From NCBI GenBank assembly GCA_016927755.1, contig JAFGLZ010000226.1, positions 1-51,728 of the forward strand: a stretch of 51,728 bases of DNA, in the 5' to 3' direction. This stretch comes from Phycisphaerae bacterium. GTDB lineage: Bacteria; Planctomycetota; Phycisphaerae; UBA1845; JAFGLZ01. A model generated the notes under the pieces. That model saw nothing but the letters and a program-made list of their open reading frames with translations, searched no databases and had not been told where the DNA came from. The first letter of the stretch is position 1; each line of letters starts with the position of its first letter. Below are positions 1 to 6,646 of the stretch, piece by piece. The position numbers and the translations under genes are program-made.

Positions 1-858
1 GCGGCGAGCCTCTGCATCAAGAGCGGCAACGCGGCGATTCTGCGGGGGGGCAAGGAGTCGATCCACAGCAACCGCGCGATCGGCGAGGCGATCGGCGAGG
101 CGCTCGCCTCGGCCGGGCTCGATCGCAACGCGGTTCAGGTGGTCGAGACGACCGACCGCGCGCTGGTGCCGATCTTGGTCAAGCAGGACGGCTACATCAG
201 CGTGGTGATCCCTCGCGGGGGCGAGAGCCTGATCCGCTCGGTCGTGGCCGAGGCGTCGATTCCGGTGCTCAAGCACTACACGGGCAACTGCCACGTCTAC
301 GTCCACTCGGCGTGCGCGTATGAGATGGCCGAGCCGCTCGTGCTGAACGCCAAGCTGCAGCGTCCGGGGGTGTGTAACGCGGCCGAGACGATCCTCTTCG
401 ACGCGGGCATCGCCGAGTCGTACCTGCCGAGGATCGGCAAGAAGCTGATGGAGGCCGGTTGCGAGGTCCGCGGGTGTCCGCGGACGGTCAAGCTGCTGCC
501 GGGGGCGACGGCGGCCACGGAGCAGGACTGGTACGAGGAGTACCTGGACAAGATCGTGGCGTGCAAGGTGGTGGACGGTCTGGAGGCGGCGATCGACCAC
601 ATCAACACGTACGGCTCGCACCATACCGACGCGATTCTGACGTCGGACGTCCGCGCGGCGGATCGGTTCACGGCGGCGGTCGACTCGTCGAGCGTGATGG
701 TGAACTGCTCGACCAGGCTGAGCGACGGGGGCGTCTACGGGTTGGGCGCGGAGATCGGCATTAGCACGGACAAGCTCCACGCCCGGGGCCCGATGGGCGC
801 GGCGGACCTGACGACGTACAAGTACATCTGCACGGCGGACGGGATGATTCGGGAGTAG
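1..858 (+). CDS. proA: Glutamate-5-semialdehyde dehydrogenase (gamma-glutamyl phosphate reductase), 3' part
   Basis: The reading frame is open from base 1, so the N-terminus lies outside the window; 285 residues are visible. It starts in the conserved SGNAAILRGGKES region and contains IPRGGESLIRSVV and the active-site stretch GVCNAAET, whose Cys codon is at 373-375 and is the expected acyl-enzyme nucleophile of the aldehyde dehydrogenase superfamily. ProA reduces gamma-glutamyl phosphate to glutamate-5-semialdehyde with NADPH, the second step of proline synthesis in the cytoplasm. The C-terminal end (LGAEIGIST, HARGPMGAADLTTYKY) is intact. No proB or proC is visible on this side. A hairpin follows the stop. 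Identification is by sequence memory of the family and is very secure. Confidence 0.97.
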   Translation, partial: AASLCIKSGNAAILRGGKESIHSNRAIGEAIGEALASAGLDRNAVQVVETTDRALVPILVKQDGYISVVIPRGGESLIRSVVAEASIPVLKHYTGNCHVYVHSACAYEMAEPLVLNAKLQRPGVCNAAETILFDAGIAESYLPRIGKKLMEAGCEVRGCPRTVKLLPGATAATEQDWYEEYLDKIVACKVVDGLEAAIDHINTYGSHHTDAILTSDVRAADRFTAAVDSSSVMVNCSTRLSDGGVYGLGAEIGISTDKLHARGPMGAADLTTYKYICTADGMIRE

Positions 859-879
859 GGGTCGCGCCCTTCGGAGTGC

Positions 880-896
880 GGCGGCTTGACGCCGCC
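880..896. terminator. Inverted repeat between convergent genes, possible terminator
   Basis: GGCGGC TTGAC GCCGCC forms a perfect 6-bp GC stem with a 5-nt loop, 21 bases after the proA stop and touching the stop codon of the convergent PEP-CTERM gene. There is no T-tract, so it may be a dispersed palindrome rather than a true intrinsic terminator. Confidence 0.4.
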
Positions 897-1693
897 TATC
901 GCCGAGACGGGCGAGACCGGCGGTGAAGCAGGAGGCTCGCACCGGCCAGGACGACGTAGCCGAGACTGGCCGGTTCCGGCATGACCACGAATGCCATGTC
1001 GAGCGGTCCCTCGCTGACGGGATCCGTCATCTCGTACCACTCGATTACCTCGGCCGAGCCGTACCAGATACTACTGTAGGCAGTGCCGCCGAAGCGCTCG
1101 CCGGACGTACACCACCCCCAAGGATCGCCATCCAGGACCGTCAGGGATAGCCAGTAGGTCTGCCCCTCTTCCTGGAAGAAAGGGGAATCCGTACTCGAAA
1201 GGTAGACGGCTTCGATGCTCGCCAAGTCATTGATCGTGAACTGGTAGACCGCTTGCTCAAAGGGGGGAAAGGCCAACGGGAATGGGGATGGGGAGTACGG
1301 ATCGTAGATACCGAGATCCACTTGATCCCAGTAGCGGACCGACACCTGTTCGCCGGGAATGCCCTTCCACCAGAGGGCCTCGCCGGGTCTGTCGACCGGC
1401 CCGCTGGCGTCATTGGCGAGGATGATTAGCAGAACATCCCCCGGCAGACCATTGGCATCCGCGGTGGTACCCCAGAAGCTCATGTCGTTGATGTAGCCGC
1501 TCTGGGCGCATTGCCAATCGTCGGCCCATCCACGCCAGGTATCGGCCATCCACGACTGGCTGACGCGGATCGACCATCCGTTTGGCTCGGGGGGTTGGGC
1601 CTGCTGCATGACGTGTGGATCGCCGAAGTCCCAATGCCGCGCGGTCGCGGGTGCGATGACCGTCAGCCACACACAGTAGCTCGCCAGGTTCAT
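896..1693 (-). CDS. PEP-CTERM sorting-domain protein of unknown function
   Basis: About 265 residues. The start at 1693 is chosen because GGGAG lies 8 nt upstream and because the protein then begins with a hydrophobic signal peptide (MNLASYCVWLTVIAPATA); the reading frame is open further up to 1735 without such support. The C-terminus VMPEPASLGYVVLAGASLLLHRRSRPSRR-type tail has the PEP motif, one hydrophobic helix and a basic end, the classic PEP-CTERM signal recognised by exosortase for export and surface or exopolymer attachment. The middle is rich in Trp, Tyr, Asp and Gly and matches no enzyme I recognise. The gene is convergent with proA and stands alone. No exosortase is in the window. 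Confidence 0.85.
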   Translation of the reverse strand: MNLASYCVWLTVIAPATARHWDFGDPHVMQQAQPPEPNGWSIRVSQSWMADTWRGWADDWQCAQSGYINDMSFWGTTADANGLPGDVLLIILANDASGPVDRPGEALWWKGIPGEQVSVRYWDQVDLGIYDPYSPSPFPLAFPPFEQAVYQFTINDLASIEAVYLSSTDSPFFQEEGQTYWLSLTVLDGDPWGWCTSGERFGGTAYSSIWYGSAEVIEWYEMTDPVSEGPLDMAFVVMPEPASLGYVVLAGASLLLHRRSRPSRR

Positions 1694-1877
1694 TTGCGCC
1701 GCTCCCAAGACTGCGAGGGGGTCGGATGTGCGCACACGCCCGAGGGGTCTTCATGTCTTCGCGGATCGCAATACGCCCTTATGAATTGATAGGCGCCGAG
1801 TTACCTCTAGATCAAGGACTTCGTCGTGGCGGATGTCGGTGGCCGAGGGCGTGAGCTGCTGGAAATGTGCCTGGCGC

Positions 1878-1912
1878 AAAGAAAACGGCGATCGGCGTGG
1901 GGCCGATCGCCG
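1878..1912 (-). terminator. Strong intrinsic terminator of the DPN-rich protein gene
   Basis: On the minus strand GGCGATCGGC and GCCGATCGCC pair perfectly (10 bp, extended to 11 by the flanking G and C) around a 5-nt loop and are followed by TTTTCTTT. It lies about 25 bases past the stop codon at 1937. Confidence 0.9.
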
Positions 1913-1936
1913 CGTGTGTCTGAATGATCCGGGGCG

Positions 1937-3463
1937 TTACAGGTATCTTCGCACCGCCACGCCGACCGCCATCGCCATCAGCGTCATCGCGACGAAGGGG
2001 GGCAGACTCGTGCCGCACTTGAACGCCGCCTCGATCTCGTAATCCCTGTCCATCGTCAGGTAGATCACGTGGTTGGCGTCTGTCGCGCCGTAGTTGGCGT
2101 CTCCGGGGTGATTGGGATCGAAGAACCGCCAGCCCTTGAACGACTTGCCCTCGATCGGCTCGGCCAGCAGGGCGACCTCGGTTCCCTCGGTGTATCGCAG
2201 CAGTCGGTCGTTTGCCGTGTTGGGATCGTTGGGATCGACCATCTCCGGATCGATCACGATCAGGCCGTACTGCGGGTTGACGACCGCCAGGTCGAGGCGC
2301 TTGGGGTCTTTCGTGAAGATACCGGTCCGGACCTCGATGTTGTCGTAGGCCACGTCGGCGGGGAACCCGCCTGCGTACATGTTGTCCGAGTTTGCCAGGA
2401 AGTAGCACGCCCCCTCCGGCCAATAGAAGTTGGGGTCGTTGATCGAAGGCCCGCCGAACGTCGTCGACCACTCGCCCGCTAGGACGTACTTGCCGTCCCA
2501 GTCGTACTTGTCGCCGTGCCAGATAGCCCCTTTGGTCCACTTCCCGTTGGGATCGCCGGAGCTGTAGTTGGGATCGTGCACGAACTGGAAGAGCATCCAG
2601 AAGCCCGACCGCTCCCAGTTGTCGATGTTTTGGCCTTGGAAATTCGGTCCGTTGTATGGATTGATGCTCTCATTGACGGGCCTAACGCGGGGGCATACGC
2701 CGTAGGGGAGATTGGGGTAGTCGGCCCAGTTCGGGTGGTTCGGCTCGATCCAGACCCGCCTGAAGTTGACCGAGAGCCGACTGGTGTCAGGAAAGTTGTC
2801 GAAGTTGAAGCTCTGCAGGTTCAGGTGGTAGCTGTGAGGGTACTCGTCATGGTAGTTCGGATCGGGGCCCCCGACCTGGGCGTCGAAGTCCATAATGAAG
2901 ACCAAGCCGTTCCACTCGCCAGGGTTGGTATGCATCAGCATCATCGCCCGACCGCAGTCGTCGTTGGGGTCGTCGTCGTTGGGGTCGTACCTCGGGTCGT
3001 TGAAGCTGTAGGGGGGGGCGTTCGGCCCGTTCGGAATGTAGCCGGTGTAGTAGACCCAGGCCAACATGTAGTGGTCGGTCGTATCGTCCCACCACGTTGG
3101 GCTCGTGTTGGGGTCGTGGTCGCCGGATTCCACGACGATGGCCATGGAGGCGAACGGAAACGTCCACAGAGAGTCGGTCGCCAGTCGCACGGCATTGTCG
3201 GCGACGGTATCGCTGAAGACCTTGGCAATGGGGCTGGAGGCCACCAGCGTGAAGATGGTCCAGTCCGGGTTGTCCTTGTCCCAGTTGACCGCGTTATTGG
3301 GATCGGTCCAGCAGGGATCGTTCGCGTCGTACCTCGGATCGTTGGGGTCTCGTCGATAGAATCCGTCGTCGAAGCTATCGTAGAAGTCCGCGAATCCGAT
3401 CGGCGGCAGCAGCAAGATGATTGCGGCTACCGCGACGCCAGTAATCGTACCGGTTGCTTTCAT
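1937..3463 (-). CDS. Secreted DPN-rich protein with C-terminal Cys-Gly membrane anchor
   Basis: About 508 residues. The start at 3463 (MKATGTITGVAVAA) is supported by GGAGG 8 nt upstream and gives a clean signal peptide ending near PIGFA/DF. The mature chain is very acidic and repeats the tripeptide DPN about twelve times, often as DPNDP, with many Trp and Tyr; the pattern suggests exposed Asx-turn loops and possibly calcium binding, which is inference. A short stretch near the C-terminus (LLAEPIEGKSFKGWRF, DANHVIYLTMDRDYEIEAAF) resembles the InlB_B-type beta repeat seen in many bacterial surface proteins. The tail CGTSLPPF, then a hydrophobic helix, then RRYL, has the layout of a C-terminal sorting signal different from PEP-CTERM. 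It has its own promoter and terminator. Function unknown. Confidence 0.85.
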   Translation of the reverse strand: MKATGTITGVAVAAIILLLPPIGFADFYDSFDDGFYRRDPNDPRYDANDPCWTDPNNAVNWDKDNPDWTIFTLVASSPIAKVFSDTVADNAVRLATDSLWTFPFASMAIVVESGDHDPNTSPTWWDDTTDHYMLAWVYYTGYIPNGPNAPPYSFNDPRYDPNDDDPNDDCGRAMMLMHTNPGEWNGLVFIMDFDAQVGGPDPNYHDEYPHSYHLNLQSFNFDNFPDTSRLSVNFRRVWIEPNHPNWADYPNLPYGVCPRVRPVNESINPYNGPNFQGQNIDNWERSGFWMLFQFVHDPNYSSGDPNGKWTKGAIWHGDKYDWDGKYVLAGEWSTTFGGPSINDPNFYWPEGACYFLANSDNMYAGGFPADVAYDNIEVRTGIFTKDPKRLDLAVVNPQYGLIVIDPEMVDPNDPNTANDRLLRYTEGTEVALLAEPIEGKSFKGWRFFDPNHPGDANYGATDANHVIYLTMDRDYEIEAAFKCGTSLPPFVAMTLMAMAVGVAVRRYL

Positions 3464-3595
3464 TGCCCGTTCCTCCATCCCCTGCGACATGCGCCTGATC
3501 CGACCCTCAAGTCCGGCCGGGCGCATCCCAACCGTGGCTTGCGGACGGTCAAGCCGTGGAGTGAATCCTCAATCATTTCTTCGACAACGACATCC

Positions 3596-3625
3596 ATTAT
3601 AGACTTTGCCGTCAGTAGACATCAA
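3596..3625 (-). promoter_or_regulatory. Sigma-70-like promoter of the DPN-rich protein gene
   Basis: Minus strand TTGATG, 18-nt spacer, TATAAT. It sits in the most AT-rich stretch of the first 10 kb, about 130 bases ahead of the start codon at 3463. The -10 is a perfect consensus. Confidence 0.6.
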
Positions 3626-3675
3626 TTTCGATCTGACAAAATTTAACGCCAGGAAATAAATTCTTGGAGAATACC

Positions 3676-3704
3676 TTGTTCGCGGGATGGAGCGCCTGTA
3701 GAAT
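3676..3704 (+). promoter_or_regulatory. Candidate promoter of the pseudopilin-like gene
   Basis: TTGTTC, 17-nt spacer, TAGAAT on the plus strand. It is arranged divergently to the promoter at 3596-3625 and about 160 bases before the GTG start at 3866. The 3464-3865 interval holds no gene; it is the shared AT-rich control region for the two divergent genes. Confidence 0.5.
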
Positions 3705-3865
3705 TAGATTTGGTGGAAAGCGCCCAGCGGTAAGCATTTTCAAGTCGTTCCCTATCTGTGCCATCCCGTTCGCACGGCAGCGGGTTAGTATGCGTTCTCC
3801 ATCGGAAGAGAGGCAGACCAATCGAGAGGAAGCGGGTTTACTGGCATTGGCTGAAGGGGTATCCC

Positions 3866-4906
3866 GTGCGCACTCAGGAAGTCCAACGCCGAGCGGTTGC
3901 CTTCACGCTCATCGAGCTTCTCGTCGTCGTGGCTATCATCGCGTTGCTCATTTCGATCTTGCTGCCGTCGTTGAGCAAGGCGCGAGAGCAGGCGCGGACG
4001 ACACTCTGTCTGAGTCTCATCGCCCAGATGGAGCGCGCCATGGATCTGTACCAAGAGGACTACGACGGCGTCTTCCCGTTCATGTCGAAGGGGCATGAGA
4101 CGGCGGCACAAGGCGCGGATACCAAGGAGACCTGGCTGGCGGACTGGCTTTCGTTCGACGATCCGGAAGAGGCTATCCGAACCATCGGTTACTCTCACCA
4201 GGAAGATTGGGGCGCGTACGCCCAGGCGGTTCCTCGGACTGGAACACTCTTCACCTACACTCGGTTTGAACGGCTTTACGCCTGTCCGGACTACCTGCGG
4301 GAAGCCCAGGTCGCACAGCGCGCGTTCAACTACACGCGGGCGCTTTGGGGCCGCCTGTGGCGTCTGCCGGAGGAGTACCTGAAACTTGGCGAGGCCGTGC
4401 CAAGCCAGTGGGGCGGGGTCGACGGGCCGATCATGAAACTGGCCCGAATCCACAGCCCGGCCGAGCTGCCGATCCTGCTGGACGAGCAGTGGAATCGTCA
4501 CGTGGGCACGGCGGGGGAGCTTGGCGATCACGGTTACGCCTACAATTGCGGCGACTATCTGTTCCATGGTGACAACAACATCGCGGTCGCGCATGGTCAG
4601 CCGGTCAAGAGCAGGTTCCACAACTACGACTTCAATGACATGGCGGGTCTGGACCCGTTCCTGTGGAAGCGCGGGAGTATCGTCTGCTATGACGGGCATG
4701 CGGAGCTTCGCCGTGATCCCTGGCCGGCGTTCCCGCTGGGGGACAACCGGCGCGACTCGGTCAGCGGCATCTACCGCCTCGGGAGCAAAGGTCCTCGCTT
4801 GTTCGACGAGATGTACGCCCTGTCGGCTTACCTGACGGCGATCATCTGCGCGCAGCGCGGCTTCGATCCGCAGGTTCGCTACGGTCATCCCCCCAATCCG
4901 TGGTAG
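3866..4906 (+). CDS. Type II secretion/pilin-like protein with prepilin N-terminal methylation domain
   Basis: 346 residues from a GTG start preceded by GAAGGGG 6 nt away. Residues 12-45 are a canonical prepilin segment, A/FTLIELLVVVAIIALLISILLPSLSKAREQA-like, with Glu at +5 after the predicted cleavage site and a hydrophobic helix; the -1 residue is Ala where Gly is usual. The helix ends in the LPSLSKAREQAR motif typical of the very numerous planctomycete pseudopilin-like (DUF1559/H-X9-DG) proteins. The C-terminal half contains the run SIVCYDGHAELRR near residue 280, which fits the 'GH' box of that group. Expected location is inner membrane and periplasm after processing by a PilD-type peptidase. 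The specific role is unknown. The stop lies 13 bases from the convergent hydrolase gene. Confidence 0.88.
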   Translation: MRTQEVQRRAVAFTLIELLVVVAIIALLISILLPSLSKAREQARTTLCLSLIAQMERAMDLYQEDYDGVFPFMSKGHETAAQGADTKETWLADWLSFDDPEEAIRTIGYSHQEDWGAYAQAVPRTGTLFTYTRFERLYACPDYLREAQVAQRAFNYTRALWGRLWRLPEEYLKLGEAVPSQWGGVDGPIMKLARIHSPAELPILLDEQWNRHVGTAGELGDHGYAYNCGDYLFHGDNNIAVAHGQPVKSRFHNYDFNDMAGLDPFLWKRGSIVCYDGHAELRRDPWPAFPLGDNRRDSVSGIYRLGSKGPRLFDEMYALSAYLTAIICAQRGFDPQVRYGHPPNPW

Positions 4907-4919
4907 ACCGGAGGGTCGG

Positions 4920-6320
4920 CTAGGGTCGGCTGGCAGGGACGCCGGCGTGCAGGGTCCATACCTTTACGTTCATCCTCGCAACGCGCTCGACGAAAGGCGC
5001 GTACGGCTCGTCCCGGATCGTCACCAGCCCGTAGTTGCCGTTCTCACCGTCGCCGCGTCCCTCCTTGGGTTGATCCGCCCACTGGAACCAGTGATAGCCC
5101 ACGAAGTACGGCCGGCACATCCAGAGCTGAACGTACTTGGCGTATCGCTCGGCTCGGATCTGCTGTGTGGCGACGGTCGGTTGAATGGCGATGGGCGGGG
5201 GATAGGTGTTGGGCAGGCCGCTATCCATCGAGCGGAACGAAAACTCCGTGATCATCAGCGGCTTGCCGCTGAGCTCGTGAAATACCCGGAGGTCGGGCCG
5301 GTGATTGGCGTAGTCCGACCCGGCGCGCCAGCGCAGGTAGAGCACCTCGCTGGCCGGGCCCAGCTCGTAGAGATTCACCGAGACCACGTCGCAGAACTCC
5401 CCACAGGCCTTGACGACCATTCGCGGGGCGACCCAATGGACGAATCGGCAGCCGAGGATCAGGTGGTTAGGGTCGTGCGCTCGAATCGCCTCGGTGCAGA
5501 CGCGGAAGTATTGCCTGGCCGCGTGGAGTACGAAGGCCTGACGATCGGCCTGGGCGGCGTCGGCCTTGCCGTCGTGGGGCGCGAGCCGGCGGACGTCTCG
5601 CAGCTCCTCCCATGTCTCGATTGGGCGGTCCCAGGTCTGCCGCAAGGCCTCGCACGTCTTGTAGCGATCCTGGAGGAACCGGCACCACGCCAGTTTGCCG
5701 GAGGCCTCGGCCGGAAGTCGCGCGTAGCGGTCGAAGAGGTTCGGCTCGGCGCGCCAGTCTCGGCCCCAGGAGAGCTCGTTGTCCAGGAAGTAGCCGACGA
5801 GCCACGGATCGTCTCGGCTCTCGCGGCATCGTTCGGCGCGCCTGCGAACGTGCTCGACGAAGGCGGGTTCGAAGACGTCGGGCAGACCGCCCGGCATCCA
5901 GCTCTTGGCCATGCCCGACGAGAGGCTCAGGACGATCGTTCGTGGCATATCCCGGACCTCGTCGCTCGACCAGCCGGCGACGGTGTTGAATCCCCATTGG
6001 CGGAGTCGGTTGCGTGTCGAGGTCGCCCAGGCATCCAGGTTGCCGTGCTTGGCGAGCACGCTCTCGTGATACGGACGCCGCCTACTGACGCGTCCTCTCT
6101 CGCCCCTGGAGTGGATCGTGCCCACGCCGATCGACAGAAAGGCGTGGCCCTCCGGCGTGACCAGCCACCATCGCTGTCCGTCGTGGTGCGTTCGGAAGAA
6201 CCGCCCCGGCTCGAATCGAATCGCCTTCCAGCCCCCGAACTTGTCGAACGAAAGATCGTTACCGGCCCCGGCGCTTGCCGCAAGAACGCAGGCGATCACG
6301 ACGGAAGTCAGACTGCTCAT
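4920..6320 (-). CDS. Secreted clan GH-A glycoside hydrolase, beta-agarase-like
   Basis: 466 residues from ATG 6320, with GGAGGT 10 nt upstream and a short signal peptide (SVVIACVLAASAGAG). The chain opens with FEPGRFFRTHHDGQRWWLVTPEGHAFLSIG, a motif of agarase-type GH50/GH86-related proteins. GYFLDNELSWG around residue 182 gives the acid/base Glu, and LMITEFSFRS near residue 358 gives the probable nucleophile Glu, the two positions expected at the ends of strands 4 and 7 in clan A barrels. It probably hydrolyses a beta-galactoside or similar algal polysaccharide outside the cytoplasm. The family is confident at the clan level, tentative at the GH50-like level. It is preceded on the same strand by a short flavoprotein-like ORF. 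Confidence 0.8.
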   Translation of the reverse strand: MSSLTSVVIACVLAASAGAGNDLSFDKFGGWKAIRFEPGRFFRTHHDGQRWWLVTPEGHAFLSIGVGTIHSRGERGRVSRRRPYHESVLAKHGNLDAWATSTRNRLRQWGFNTVAGWSSDEVRDMPRTIVLSLSSGMAKSWMPGGLPDVFEPAFVEHVRRRAERCRESRDDPWLVGYFLDNELSWGRDWRAEPNLFDRYARLPAEASGKLAWCRFLQDRYKTCEALRQTWDRPIETWEELRDVRRLAPHDGKADAAQADRQAFVLHAARQYFRVCTEAIRAHDPNHLILGCRFVHWVAPRMVVKACGEFCDVVSVNLYELGPASEVLYLRWRAGSDYANHRPDLRVFHELSGKPLMITEFSFRSMDSGLPNTYPPPIAIQPTVATQQIRAERYAKYVQLWMCRPYFVGYHWFQWADQPKEGRGDGENGNYGLVTIRDEPYAPFVERVARMNVKVWTLHAGVPASRP

Positions 6321-6342
6321 CCGATTCGATACCTCCGGCACG

Positions 6343-6474
6343 TTAGCGAAGCGCCTCGGCGATCTTGGCCTTCTCGGCCAGGGCCAGCTTGACGGCCCGG
6401 TCGATATTGCTATCGCGGATCGGCGAGCCGGACACGCCCAGGACCCGCTTGGTCTTGCCGGCGTTTGCGCTCAT
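6343..6474 (-). pseudogene. Truncated NAD(P)H-dependent FMN reductase/flavodoxin-like N-terminus
   Basis: A 43-residue frame starts at ATG 6474 with a strong GGAGGAG 9 nt upstream. It encodes KRVLGVSGSPIRDSNIDRAV, the beta1-P-loop-alpha1 phosphate-binding segment of NADPH-dependent FMN reductase (iron-sulfur flavoprotein type) enzymes, then stops after AKIAEALR. The family is normally about 180-250 residues, so this is a gene start without its body. The clan GH-A gene begins only 22 bases after the stop. It may be a decayed gene, or a retained micro-ORF; a remnant is more likely. Confidence 0.6.
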
Positions 6475-6646
6475 GGGGTCGATCTCCTCCAGGGCTCGCA
6501 GAGACGCAAGAGTCCTATTATAGCCGCGGGAACCCCCCTGTCGGCGCTGCCTAACCCGGGCGTGGGCTTGTTGCTTGCGCCTTTCCGGAAGATACTGCCA
6601 GGACGCGGACGCGAGGATCGTCTTGTCTGCTAGGAAGGAGCGAACT

